Shown: one piece after another, positions 18,110-28,735 of the stretch
Numbering within the stretch: position 1 is the stretch's first letter
Layout: the number at the start of each line of letters is the position of its first letter
From: Haloplasmataceae bacterium
GTDB lineage: Bacteria > Bacillota_I > Bacilli_A > Haloplasmatales > Haloplasmataceae
NCBI GenBank assembly: GCA_029240795.1
Contig: JARDZP010000006.1
Location: 1-55,437 of the forward strand
Length of the DNA: 55,437 nucleotides
Reading direction: 5' to 3'
Notes under the pieces: generated by a model
What the model saw: only the letters and a program-made list of their open reading frames with translations
Database searches by the model: none
What the model was told of the DNA's origin: nothing
Program-made: the position numbers and the translations under genes

Positions 18110-18724
18110 ATGTGGTTATATCAAAAAAAATTAGAATTTCCAATTAATATAACAAACACTGATCCATTAATGGCAAAAGCTATTATGACACAATATGGTG
18201 GCCCAAATGGTGAATTAGCAGCTTCATTACGTTATTTATCTCAAAGATATACAATGCCAAATAGTATGGGTAAGGGTTTATTGACAGATATTGGAACAGA
18301 AGAATTAGCTCACCTTGAGATGGTTGCTACAATGATCTATCAACTTACTCAATTTGCTGATCCAAATGAAATTAAAGGAACTGCTTATGCTGATTATTAT
18401 GCAATGTGGGATAAAGGGATCCATCCTGACAGTTCTGCAGGGTCTCCATTTACTTCAGCTTATATTAATACAATGGGAACTGACGCTATTGCCGATCTTC
18501 ACGAAGACTTAGCTGCAGAACAAAAAGCTAGAGCTACTTATGAATATCTTTTACAATTAGCTGTAGATCCGGCAGTTATTGCTCCATTAAGTTTTTTACG
18601 ACAACGCGAGGTTGTTCACTTCCAAAGGTTTGGTGAATTATTAGATAACCTTCAATTTGATCAAAACATGCGTAAAGATTTTTATGTACAAAAACCTAAT
18701 TATAAAACTGATAGTAAAAAATAG
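18110..18724 (+). CDS. cotJC: CotJC, manganese-catalase-like spore coat protein
   Basis: CotJC is a ferritin-fold manganese catalase homologue. Metal-binding residues are visible in TDIGTEELAHLEMVATMIYQ (about residues 60-80), DLAAEQKARATYEYLL and FLRQREVVHFQRFGE, giving the paired Glu/His ligands of the di-manganese site. The length of 204 residues is normal. The ribosome site AAGGGGGGAAAATT precedes the ATG. It probably protects the spore or cell against hydrogen peroxide. It is the third gene of cotJABC and is closed by the terminator shared with the convergent SulP gene. Confidence 0.94.
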   Translation: MWLYQKKLEFPINITNTDPLMAKAIMTQYGGPNGELAASLRYLSQRYTMPNSMGKGLLTDIGTEELAHLEMVATMIYQLTQFADPNEIKGTAYADYYAMWDKGIHPDSSAGSPFTSAYINTMGTDAIADLHEDLAAEQKARATYEYLLQLAVDPAVIAPLSFLRQREVVHFQRFGELLDNLQFDQNMRKDFYVQKPNYKTDSKK

Positions 18725-18731
18725 ACTAAAC

Positions 18732-18762
18732 AAAAAAAGATTATCCTAGATAATCTTTTTTT
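18732..18762. terminator. Shared bidirectional terminator (cotJC / SulP)
   Basis: AAAAAAAGATTATC (18732-18745) pairs with GATAATCTTTTTTT (18749-18762). It stops cotJABC on the plus strand and the SulP gene on the minus strand; the SulP stop codon lies in the loop. Confidence 0.88.
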
Positions 18763-20425
18763 CAATTAAATTAATATTATTTTCAAAACCAACATGTCTA
18801 TTAGCCTTATAAATTGCTTCATAAATGTCTTTACAAACATATTCTTTTCCAATATCATCAATGAAATTATATTTTTTCATTACTTTTAATGGTTGAGTTT
18901 TAACTCCAGATAAAATTAATTTAATATTGTTTTTTTCACATTTTTTAAATATATTTCTTAAAGAGTACATACCTGTAACATCCATAACAGGAACATGTCT
19001 CATTCTAATAATTAAGACTTTGTGTTTTAAATCAATATGATTTATAACATCCATTAATTTTTCTGATGTACCAAAGAAAAATGGTCCATTAATTCTATAA
19101 ATTAGGATTTCTGGTGAATATTCAGGTAAAGTTTCTTTAAACTTCACTCCATCAACATCATCAGCAGCATATTCTATACCATCAATATCCGTTTCGTCTG
19201 ACATTCTTTTCATAAACAAGATACAAGCTAGTACAATACTAACTTCAACAGCAAACGCTAGGTCAACAACTAATGTCAAAATCGTAGTTGTTATTAAAAT
19301 AAAAATATCACTTTTCGGTGCTTTAAATAAATCGATAAATCCACGAACATCACTCATGTTATAGGATACGATAAATAAAATACCAGCTAATGTTGCTAAA
19401 GGAATATATTGTAATAATGATGTAAAGAAAAGCAAGATGATTGTTAAAATTAAACAATGTGTAATTGCTGCTATCGGTGTTCTTCCGCCATTTTTAACAT
19501 TGGTAGCAGTTCTAGCAATAGCACCAACTCCTGGTAATCCACCGAAGACTACAGCACCGATATTTGCTAAACCTTCAGATATTAATTCCATATTTGAATC
19601 ATGTTTTGAATTAGTCATTCCATCAGCTACTACTGCACTAAGTAATGCTTCCATTGCACAAAGAATAGCTAATGTAAATCCAAGATTTAAATATTCACTA
19701 TGATATGTGAAATTATTAAAATCAATATATGAAAATGGAGATTTAAAACCAGGTTGTATTGATCCTAAGGTTGCAATATCAATTTTAAAGTATACAACAG
19801 CTAGAGTAGTTAAAATTAATGCGATAAAGGTACCTGGTATTTTTTTGAATTTTTTATTCCACAATATTATTATTATGATTGTTATTGTTCCAATGATTAT
19901 TGAACTCCAATTTACATGATTTAAGTTTGAAAAATAATAGATCCATTTATCAATAAACCCACTTGGAGCCTTTTCTTTTAAACCTAAAAAGTCACTCACT
20001 TGGGTAGAAAAAATGACTATCCCTATACCTATTTTAAATCCTGCCATGACAGGATACGGAATAAATTTAATCACATTTCCTAGTCTCAATAAACCCATTA
20101 AAATTAATATGATCCCAGCTATTATTGTTACATAAAATAATCCTGAAAAACCATATAAGTTCATTACAACTAATGTTAAAACTAAGAACGTTCCTGTTGG
20201 TCCACCTATTTGAACTGGGCTTCCAGAAAATAAAGCAAGTATAAATCCTAGAAAAATGGAAGTATAGATTCCCTGTACTGCATCTAGCCCCGAAGACACT
20301 GCTAAAGCAATTGAAAGAGGTAAGGCTATAATTGATAATATGATCCCTGATTGGATATCTTTATTAAATTGTTCCTTATTATAATTTTTAAAGGAACTTA
20401 AAATTGCTGGTTTAAATTTTATCAT
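18746..20425 (-). CDS. SulP-family anion permease with STAS domain
   Basis: SulP proteins move sulfate, bicarbonate or other anions across the membrane. The protein has 10-14 membrane helices, the family motif SGSPVQIGGPTGTFLV (about residue 70), and EGLANIGAVVFGGLPGVGAIARTA-type text around residue 285 in the transport core. The last ~130 residues form a cytoplasmic STAS domain with VLIIRMRHVPVMDVTG. I chose the ATG at 20425, eight bases after AAAGGG; a GTG nine bases upstream is less well placed. It stands alone. The ion carried cannot be read from sequence. Confidence 0.9.
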   Translation of the reverse strand: MIKFKPAILSSFKNYNKEQFNKDIQSGIILSIIALPLSIALAVSSGLDAVQGIYTSIFLGFILALFSGSPVQIGGPTGTFLVLTLVVMNLYGFSGLFYVTIIAGIILILMGLLRLGNVIKFIPYPVMAGFKIGIGIVIFSTQVSDFLGLKEKAPSGFIDKWIYYFSNLNHVNWSSIIIGTITIIIIILWNKKFKKIPGTFIALILTTLAVVYFKIDIATLGSIQPGFKSPFSYIDFNNFTYHSEYLNLGFTLAILCAMEALLSAVVADGMTNSKHDSNMELISEGLANIGAVVFGGLPGVGAIARTATNVKNGGRTPIAAITHCLILTIILLFFTSLLQYIPLATLAGILFIVSYNMSDVRGFIDLFKAPKSDIFILITTTILTLVVDLAFAVEVSIVLACILFMKRMSDETDIDGIEYAADDVDGVKFKETLPEYSPEILIYRINGPFFFGTSEKLMDVINHIDLKHKVLIIRMRHVPVMDVTGMYSLRNIFKKCEKNNIKLILSGVKTQPLKVMKKYNFIDDIGKEYVCKDIYEAIYKANRHVGFENNINLIEKKII

Positions 20426-20505
20426 TTTCATCACCCTTTATTATTATCCTTATCAATTGTAGCACAGATAATATAAAATAAAAGTGGTAATTATTTATGA
20501 AAGCG

Positions 20506-21492
20506 TTATTTTATTTTTCTTACCAATTCGCTTAAATTCCCCATAATTTCAACACCTGTTGCTTGACCAAGACAATCAATTATAACTCTTTCTTTGTATA
20601 AGTCATTTAATTCAATTTTAACTCTACTATCTAGACTTTCTTTGACTTCCATATTCATTTTTCCTTTATTTGGTCCCTTACAAATAAGAAACTCACTATC
20701 ATTATTTAATGTTTCTACATTTAATTCTAAATTGTTTTTAGTAAATTGAAGTATGATCTTATTGTCTTTAAAATTTAATTTCATGTTGCTCTTATTAATT
20801 GTTGTAAATTTATAAACTTGTTCATCGATTGATAATCCTGCTAAAAAACCTGTAAAGCTATGTAAATACATTGGTATTTTACCAATGGAACAACTAAATG
20901 CAATATTTTGATTATTAAAACTATTAGATTGAATCCAAATGTAAGCTTCTGGAAATTTCTTACCCCAATTTTTTTCTATATAAACTTTACCGCCAGTAAA
21001 ATCAATTTCTTCATTATCTATTAATAATTTTCCTACTATACCACCATCTAAACAACATACTTGACTGTAACATTCCATAAAAGTTAAATAATTATAAAAG
21101 CCCATACTTCCTGGGTTTAAAAAGGTATCCGGCCATTTCAAAATATCCACGAATCTTAATGTACCAATAATTTGAATGTCTTTATCATAGTGATTTAACT
21201 TTATTTCATTTAAATTGAAATAATTTTTGCCGATTGCTATATTAAATTTCTTATTCTCAGCATAAAAATCGTTTATAGGGAATTTAATATATTTTGATTT
21301 TTTATTTTTACCATTTAATATTTGGATAAAGGCATGACCATCTTCATATTTATTATCTTTTATAATTCCTGGTATAAATGCGAAGATATTTTTGTTTTCT
21401 TTATCTACAATTTTATAGTACCAACCTTCAAAAAAATTCACTTTTTTATTCTTTCCATGATATCCATCTGGATTAACTATCATATTTGCCAT
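20506..21492 (-). CDS. Tocopherol-cyclase-family protein
   Basis: The 328-residue protein opens with NPDGYHGKNKKVNFFEGWYY, then HAFIQILNG, and later GGKVYIEKNWGKKFPEAYIW with FTGFLAG, a pattern I associate with the tocopherol cyclase family (lipocalin-like beta-sandwich). Plant members close the chromanol ring of vitamin E. Bacterial relatives in Bacillota have no known substrate and no tocopherol pathway is visible here, so the reaction is unknown. A GGGAGG ribosome site precedes the ATG. It is a single gene between the SulP permease and a DEAD-box helicase. Confidence 0.72.
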   Translation of the reverse strand: MANMIVNPDGYHGKNKKVNFFEGWYYKIVDKENKNIFAFIPGIIKDNKYEDGHAFIQILNGKNKKSKYIKFPINDFYAENKKFNIAIGKNYFNLNEIKLNHYDKDIQIIGTLRFVDILKWPDTFLNPGSMGFYNYLTFMECYSQVCCLDGGIVGKLLIDNEEIDFTGGKVYIEKNWGKKFPEAYIWIQSNSFNNQNIAFSCSIGKIPMYLHSFTGFLAGLSIDEQVYKFTTINKSNMKLNFKDNKIILQFTKNNLELNVETLNNDSEFLICKGPNKGKMNMEVKESLDSRVKIELNDLYKERVIIDCLGQATGVEIMGNLSELVRKIK

Positions 21493-21558
21493 TGTAACCT
21501 CCCAATAATATATGTTATTACTACATTTTATTAAGAAAGTTATATTTTAATGCTTAAT

Positions 21559-21585
21559 AAAAAAAAGAATCATCAATTGATGATC
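21559..21585 (-). terminator. Intrinsic terminator of the DEAD-box helicase gene
   Basis: The palindrome ATCATCAATTGATGAT (21569-21584), followed on the minus strand by C and then eight Us, lies directly after the helicase stop codon. Confidence 0.8.
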
Positions 21586-21586
21586 C

Positions 21587-23344
21587 TTATTGTATTATTT
21601 CTACTTTTACTTCTTTACCTTTTACGAGTTTACTTTTACTTGAACTAATAATTGAATTAGCATCTTTTTCATAAAGTTCCACATAGGTTGCTTTTTTAGT
21701 AATTTCAATTGTTCCTATATCATTTTTATTTATATTAAAATCTTGTTTCAATAAATCTAATATATCTCCAACTCTAACATCTTTATTTGTACCCGCGTCA
21801 ACAAATAATAAAACTTGTTTACTATTATTATCCTTTTTTGGTCTTACGGTATCTCTTTTTTCTTCAATATTATTGCTTTTTGTTTCTCTTCTGCTTTTAT
21901 TTTCAGTTCGATCTTTACGATCAAATCGATTGTCATTTCTATCTCTACGATCGAATCGATTATCATTTCTATCATTTCGTCTAGAACGATCATCTCTGTC
22001 TTGTCTAGGTCTTCTATCATTACTGTCTTCAACTATATTAGCATAGTCTTTAGTAGTTTCTTTTCCAACCATACTAATTAATGCATTGATTATTTGATCT
22101 TTAGTAAAACCATCATTTGTAAGTTTCTCAGCTAATGGATGTGTTTCTACGTTGCTTAAGTTAACTAATTTTTCCTTAACTACTTCAAATAATTCTAATG
22201 ATTTAGTTTGTTTTATTTCTTCTGGAGTTGGTATTTTTCCTTTATTAATTTTTGTATTAATATATTTTTCAATGAGTTGTAATTTATATTCTTGACGTTT
22301 AGTAATAAATGTAAAGGCCATACCATATTTTCCGGCTCTACCAGTTCTACCAATTCTATGTACATAAACTTCATCTTCAAGTGGTAAATCATAGTTAAAA
22401 ATTGCTTCTACATTATTTATATCTAATCCTCTAGCTGCAACATCAGTAGCAACTAATATCCTTACGTTGTTATTTCTAAAACTATTCATTACTCGGTCAC
22501 GTTGCCCTTGTTTTAGATCACCGTGAATACCCTCTGTCATGTAATTTTGTCCTTGTAATTTTAAAACTAGTTCATCTACATCTCTTTTTGTATTACAAAA
22601 TACAATGCTTGACTTTAAATTATAAAAATCTAATAATCTTACAAGAATGTCTAATTTTTGATCAGTTTTTACATTGTAATAAAATTGTTCTATTCTATCA
22701 ACTGTTATTGTTTTATTTTCGATTTTAATCAATTCATAATTTTTAAGGTATGTATTAGCTATCTTTAAAATAGGATCAGGCATAGTTGCAGAAAACAAAA
22801 CTGATTGTCTAGTTTTAGGAGTTTTTTCCAATATTGTTTCCAAATCTTCTTGAAATCCCATCTTTAACATTTCATCTGCTTCATCTAAAACCAAAATTCT
22901 AAGTTTATCAAAACGGATTAATGATCTACTCATTAAATCAATGATTCTTCCTGGTGTTCCTACAATAATTTGTGGATGTTTTTTTAATGCACTTATTTGA
23001 ATATCATAAGATTGTCCTCCATAAACTGGAACAACTCGGATATTATCCATATGTACAATAAGCTTACGAACTTCTTTTGTAACTTGAATAGCTAGTTCAC
23101 GAGTAGGTAAGAGAATCAAAGCTTGAATAGAATCATCAACTTCATCTATTTTTTCTATAATAGGTATAGCGAAAGCCGCTGTTTTCCCTGTACCTGTTTG
23201 AGCTTGTCCAATAACATCTTTGTTATCTAAGATCTTCGGAATTGCGAGTGCTTGAATAGGTGTAGGTGTTGTATAATTTAACTCTAAAATTGCTTTTTTT
23301 AGATTTTCATTAATATTTAATTGTTCAAAGTTTTCAATCGTCAT
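21587..23344 (-). CDS. DEAD-box RNA helicase with DbpA-type RNA-binding domain
   Basis: The core carries all helicase motifs: AQTGTGKTAAFA (motif I), PTRELA, TPGR, DEAD, SAT, then the second RecA domain with ARGLDI and HRIGRTGRAG. After about residue 440 comes a charged Arg/Asp/Asn linker containing a tandem DRNDNRFDRR / DRNDNRFDRK repeat, then a C-terminal RNA-recognition domain starting at VLLFVDAGTNKDVRVGDI. This is the CshA/DeaD architecture; such proteins unwind RNA in ribosome assembly and the RNA degradosome and are often cold-induced. The 190-base leader upstream contains an unusually GC-rich patch that might regulate it. Confidence 0.93.
   Translation of the reverse strand: MTIENFEQLNINENLKKAILELNYTTPTPIQALAIPKILDNKDVIGQAQTGTGKTAAFAIPIIEKIDEVDDSIQALILLPTRELAIQVTKEVRKLIVHMDNIRVVPVYGGQSYDIQISALKKHPQIIVGTPGRIIDLMSRSLIRFDKLRILVLDEADEMLKMGFQEDLETILEKTPKTRQSVLFSATMPDPILKIANTYLKNYELIKIENKTITVDRIEQFYYNVKTDQKLDILVRLLDFYNLKSSIVFCNTKRDVDELVLKLQGQNYMTEGIHGDLKQGQRDRVMNSFRNNNVRILVATDVAARGLDINNVEAIFNYDLPLEDEVYVHRIGRTGRAGKYGMAFTFITKRQEYKLQLIEKYINTKINKGKIPTPEEIKQTKSLELFEVVKEKLVNLSNVETHPLAEKLTNDGFTKDQIINALISMVGKETTKDYANIVEDSNDRRPRQDRDDRSRRNDRNDNRFDRRDRNDNRFDRKDRTENKSRRETKSNNIEEKRDTVRPKKDNNSKQVLLFVDAGTNKDVRVGDILDLLKQDFNINKNDIGTIEITKKATYVELYEKDANSIISSSKSKLVKGKEVKVEIIQ
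21918..21977 (-). repeat. Two-copy 30-bp tandem repeat inside the helicase linker
   Basis: Two 30-base units (21918-21947 and 21948-21977) differ at a few bases and encode two copies of a 10-residue DRNDNRFDR(R/K) unit in the charged linker before the RNA-binding domain. It looks like a recent in-frame duplication. Confidence 0.7.
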
Positions 23345-23533
23345 ATAAAAATCCTCTTTCTATAAAATTTTTCAATAAAAAAGCCGTAAATGCATAACAC
23401 CCACAGCCCCGATAAAAATGTTTACTACTCATTATACATGATTTACAAATGAAATTCAAATATTATTTACAAATTATGTATCGATAATATTAGTATAGCT
23501 ATCTAAAATATATAATATGTAGATTTTAAGAAG

Positions 23534-24496
23534 TTAATTTTTGTATTTTTGATGAAAAGATTTTTTAATATTCAAAAACATTTCCAAATCATTAAGATAT
23601 TGAAATAACATGGCCCTATTTTCAAATTCTTCTCTAGTTGTTGGAAGGTTAAGTACTTTAAATGACGTTCTTAAATTATTCAATTTTTCTAATAAATAGT
23701 CTGCGTTGTTTCTCTCATTAATCGCATTTGAAATCTCTAATGTATAATCAGAAATTACATGAGTAACGGAATATGTCATAAATAGTCGTTCAAAATGTTC
23801 TCTTATTCTTTTCAAAATTATAAACTGTTGATTTCTCGTTTCAATATATGTCACATAATAATTTTCTTTTGTGAATACAAAATTATTACTCATGTTAGTA
23901 TATGCTAGATTTTCAGCTAATTTTAATCTTTCTTCTAAAATCCTAAAATTTTCTTCTTCTTTTACTGAAACGGCATGTTCTTTCAAAGATTTTGACATAT
24001 CTACTAGTATTTCTTTAATTTTTAAATCGACGAATTCTATGTTCTCTTTAAGAACCTTTTCATTTGATGGCATATAAAGATTAAGGAATAAAGCTACCAA
24101 TACACCAATTAACATTAAACCTATTTCATTAAACAATAAGGATGATGATATAGATTCTTCAATTAACAAATGTGACACTAATACTGAATTAACGACTATT
24201 CCTTCAGCGACTTTTAACTTTACTGAAATAGGTATGAAAAGTAAAATGACTATTCCGAATGTTATTGGACTATAACCTAGAAAGAAGAAAACAATTACAG
24301 CTAAAAACAAAGAGATCAAACAAGCTATAATTCTTTGAAAAGCAAAATTATAAGATAACTTTCTCGTATTTTGAATACTTAATATAACAATTACACCTGC
24401 TGCAGTATAATATTCTAAACTTAGCAAATTTGCTAAATACATTGCGATGACAACTCCAATTGCTGTTTTAAGAGTTCGATATCCAATTAAGTTCAT
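23534..24496 (-). CDS. Aromatic acid exporter (ArAE/FUSC-like) membrane protein
   Basis: The N-terminal half has about five membrane helices beginning with IGYRTLKTAIGVVIAMYLAN, then AAGVIVILSIQNTRKLSY, which are typical of the YqjA-like ArAE_1 family. The C-terminal half from residue 150 on is a soluble helical domain. The length of about 320 residues fits. I chose the ATG at 24496, six bases after AGGTGAT, over a GTG nine bases upstream that overlaps the ribosome site. Family members are annotated as exporters of aromatic acids, but the function of Gram-positive members is unproven. Confidence 0.82.
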   Translation of the reverse strand: MNLIGYRTLKTAIGVVIAMYLANLLSLEYYTAAGVIVILSIQNTRKLSYNFAFQRIIACLISLFLAVIVFFFLGYSPITFGIVILLFIPISVKLKVAEGIVVNSVLVSHLLIEESISSSLLFNEIGLMLIGVLVALFLNLYMPSNEKVLKENIEFVDLKIKEILVDMSKSLKEHAVSVKEEENFRILEERLKLAENLAYTNMSNNFVFTKENYYVTYIETRNQQFIILKRIREHFERLFMTYSVTHVISDYTLEISNAINERNNADYLLEKLNNLRTSFKVLNLPTTREEFENRAMLFQYLNDLEMFLNIKKSFHQKYKN

Positions 24497-24505
24497 ATTT
24501 ATCAC

Positions 24506-24927
24506 CTATAATTATATTATATACACCAATTAATACTTTAATATTGATGTATCTCTTTTTTATACCCTGATTTCATCAGCTTTATTTACAACTGACTATC
24601 TTATTTTGTTTTAATTTCTAAAAATACTATATCGACATATTCTTGATCTGAATGGACTACTAATATCGTTAGTTTTCCACGGTTTAAAATGTGTTATAAA
24701 AGACTTATTGATTATGTTTATCTATAATAATTTATTTATTTTAACTTTATAAATATTCAATTTATGTTAATGAACATTTATATATCATTTTGTTTGTTTT
24801 TCATTTCTAATTTATATTATTATTTATTAATTATATTATTATATTTAATCTTGTTTAAAATAACATTATTAGTCATTTTAACGTTAAATGTACTTAAAAT
24901 TAGTTTTTTGAATATATTTATTTGCTA
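24506..24927. other. AT-rich gap with a possible coding scrap
   Basis: This 420-base gap is extremely AT-rich. On the minus strand around 24603-24680 a short open stretch reads LTILVVHSDQEYVDIVFLEI and ends at a TAA, which has a protein-like composition and may be the tail of a lost gene. I see no promoter-linked gene, repeat or RNA structure in the rest. Confidence 0.4.
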
Positions 24928-25617
24928 TTAATCTAGAAGTTTCATTAGGTCAGTTAGTTCATCATCGGATAGATAGCGCCATTGACCCGTTTTTAAATTG
25001 CTGATTTTTATATTCATGATTCTTACTCTTTGCAACTTCATGACTCTATAACCAAAAGCTTTACACATTCTTCGGATTTGTCTATTTAGTCCTTGTGTTA
25101 GAACTATTTTAAAAGTATAATCATTAATTTTCTCAACAACGCATTTTTTCGTTATGGTATCAAGAATACTTACTCCATTAGACATGCCATAGATAAAATC
25201 ATCGGTAACCTTTTTATCTACTGTTACTATGTATTCTTTTTCATGATTATTTTCAGCTCTTAATATTTTGTTAACAATGTCACCATTATTTGTAAGAATG
25301 ATTAACCCTTCGGAATCTTTGTCTAATCTTCCAATTGGAAAAATTCTTTCAGAATGATTTATTAATTCAATTATATTTCCTTTTATATTTAGTTCAGTTG
25401 TTGTTGTAATACCAACAGGTTTATTTAAAATAAGATAAATATGTTTCTTTTTGCTTCCTAATAATTCTCCATCTATCTTTACTTCATCATTTTCGCTTAC
25501 ATCACTTCCTTTTAATGCTAATTCAAAATTAATCGTGACTCTTTTTTCTTCAATTAGCCTATCTGCTGCTCTTCTTGAACAAAATCCTGTTTCGCTAATA
25601 AATTTATTAATTCTCAT
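24928..25617 (-). CDS. RsuA/RluB/RluF-family rRNA pseudouridine synthase
   Basis: An N-terminal S4 RNA-binding domain (RINKFISETGFCSRRAADRL) is followed by the catalytic domain with the active Asp in GRLDKDSEGLIILTNNGD (about residue 100) and the family motifs LNKPVG and QGLNRQIRRMCKAFGY. At 229 residues it resembles RluF-type enzymes that modify 23S rRNA. The ribosome site AAAGAGG is present. The target base cannot be fixed without comparison. Confidence 0.9.
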   Translation of the reverse strand: MRINKFISETGFCSRRAADRLIEEKRVTINFELALKGSDVSENDEVKIDGELLGSKKKHIYLILNKPVGITTTTELNIKGNIIELINHSERIFPIGRLDKDSEGLIILTNNGDIVNKILRAENNHEKEYIVTVDKKVTDDFIYGMSNGVSILDTITKKCVVEKINDYTFKIVLTQGLNRQIRRMCKAFGYRVMKLQRVRIMNIKISNLKTGQWRYLSDDELTDLMKLLD

Positions 25618-25629
25618 ACAATAACCTCT

Positions 25630-26493
25630 TTAACTTTTTAAATTATTTTTGCTTTTTAGAACATATAGTACGTCTGTTGTGATCCATTCATTATAATCTT
25701 TCTTACTCGTTCCGCCCCAATCAACATAATCAGCATTTAGCTGAAATTTATCAGAAACTTTTAATATTTACTTTCTAAGAGCCAACCACCATCGTGTAAC
25801 ATTTTCGTTTCTAGCAAATCTAATGCTGGTTTACATCTTATATCATCTATTAAATCAAACTCACAGAATGATTCCAGTGCACCTAAAATATCATAATGCC
25901 AAATTAATGGATAATTAATTTGGTAAATCCACTTTTAATGACTTGTCCATTTGTCTTTCTTAGATAAAAGTTTCTAGATAAGAAAAATTCATCAGCCTTT
26001 CCAGCACATTCCTTACTCCTTTTATCACCAGACATTTTTGAATATAAAAATAGATGACTTTGCTTCGGGTCGTTTATCACAATTCCAACCACCTTCTGGA
26101 AATTGCCAATGAATTATTCTCTCGGCTAGGTTATGAATATTATCACCTGGTTATCCTAATTTAAGATTAGCTATAGTCTATATTCTTGTTGAGATGCGTA
26201 CGTTATAAATTTTCCTTGCGTAATTGGAATAGCATTATGTTCGTAAGCATTCTCTTTTTTGTCGGCTACAAATTCTTTATAAAACCGTTCAAATATCAAA
26301 AACTAGACACCTGCATTGATATAGGTATTATATCGATAATGTTTTTTGGATAACCGATGTTTTTAACTTCTTGTTCAAGATTTATTATATCAATACTAGT
26401 TCTATTTTCTCCTAAACAATTAACTCATGTTTTCAAACGAAGTGATGGTTCTTTAGAAGATAATAAGTCATTAATAATAGACAATTCTTTCAT
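25630..26493 (-). pseudogene. Decayed prenyltransferase/squalene-cyclase-repeat-like gene
   Basis: A proper start (AAGGAGATAAGTT then ATG at 26493) opens MKELSIINDLLSSKEPSLRL but hits a TGA after about 22 codons. Further fragments in several frames read IIHWQFPEGGWNCDKRPEA, AGKADEFFLSRNFYLRKTNG, WHYDILGALESFCEFDLI and LDLLETKMLHDGGWLLESKY, ending LYVLKSKNNLKS and TAA at 25630. The GGWNC and DGGW motifs are those of alpha/alpha-barrel cyclase or prenyltransferase repeats. Only about 290 codons remain against 330 or more in intact relatives. Function is lost. Confidence 0.7.
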
Positions 26494-26644
26494 AACTTAT
26501 CTCCTTATATATTAAACACAATTTTTTTAACCAATAAGAATGATATATTTAATATATATATAATAAATCATTAGAGTATCCAATCATAAAATAAAGGTAT
26601 TTTAATAATTCTTCACTGAATTAACTTTTTTCGTTTTATCACCA

Positions 26645-27430
26645 TTAAATTTCCGAAATTTCACTAGTTTCATATTGCTTTGCAATAAAAAATTTTATTT
26701 TGTCATAATGATCATAGTTAGAAAAAATTTCATTGACTGTTAACATTAATAAATCATGATTATTAGCTTCTTCACTTATATGTGCAAGATAAATAAATTT
26801 TGTATTTACATTAACAATCCTTAACAATGTATATAAGGTATCTTCGTTATTTAAATGTCCAAAGTTTCCTAGAATACGTTGTTTTAAATTCCAAGGTCGA
26901 TTAGTACACATTAACATTTCGATATTATGATTTGCCTCAATTATATAAATATCAGCATCTTTTATTTTTTCTTCATTAACTTGGCTGATATATCCAGTAT
27001 CAGTTAAATATACTAGTTTCTTTTTACCTTCATATAAAACGTAACCAAAAGGTTCCAAAGCATCATGTGAAATTAAGAAAGGTATCACATCTAGATTATT
27101 TATTTTAATCATTTGATCACTTTTACAAATATTGAAATATTCATATGTTACACCAAACTTACGATGAGTAACTATTGCTTCATAAGTGCCATGACTAAGG
27201 TATATATTAATATTATTCTTTTTAATTAACGTATCTAATCCTTTGATATGATCTATATGTTCATGAGTTATGAATATTGCATCTATTTCGTTTATTCCGA
27301 CATTTATTTCTATTAATTTAAGTACTAAGTTTTTGTAACTTAATCCGACATCAAGTAATATCTTTGTTTCATTTGTTTCAATTAATGTCGCATTTCCTTT
27401 GCTTCCACTTGCTAAAATTGTAACTTTCAT
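26645..27430 (-). CDS. MBL-fold metallohydrolase, YycJ/WalJ-like
   Basis: The metallo-beta-lactamase fold is shown by ILASGSKGNATLIETNETKI at the N-terminus, the zinc motif THEHIDH (about residue 58), the His in LISHDALEPFGY, the Asp in YLTDTGYIS and the late His in YLAHISEE. This is the YycJ/WalJ subfamily, putative single-stranded DNA or RNA exonucleases, usually encoded in the walRK cluster; walRK is not in this window. I chose ATG 27430 (AGGAAG eight bases upstream) over a GTG nine bases earlier. Confidence 0.87.
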   Translation of the reverse strand: MKVTILASGSKGNATLIETNETKILLDVGLSYKNLVLKLIEINVGINEIDAIFITHEHIDHIKGLDTLIKKNNINIYLSHGTYEAIVTHRKFGVTYEYFNICKSDQMIKINNLDVIPFLISHDALEPFGYVLYEGKKKLVYLTDTGYISQVNEEKIKDADIYIIEANHNIEMLMCTNRPWNLKQRILGNFGHLNNEDTLYTLLRIVNVNTKFIYLAHISEEANNHDLLMLTVNEIFSNYDHYDKIKFFIAKQYETSEISEI

Positions 27431-27493
27431 TTTTTCCACTTCCTCATACCAAATTATTTTATCATAATTTAGCTTTTTTTTAAACTAAAAAAA

Positions 27494-28713
<1,220 letters not shown>

Positions 28714-28735
28714 GTTATTCATCCTTAATACTTAT

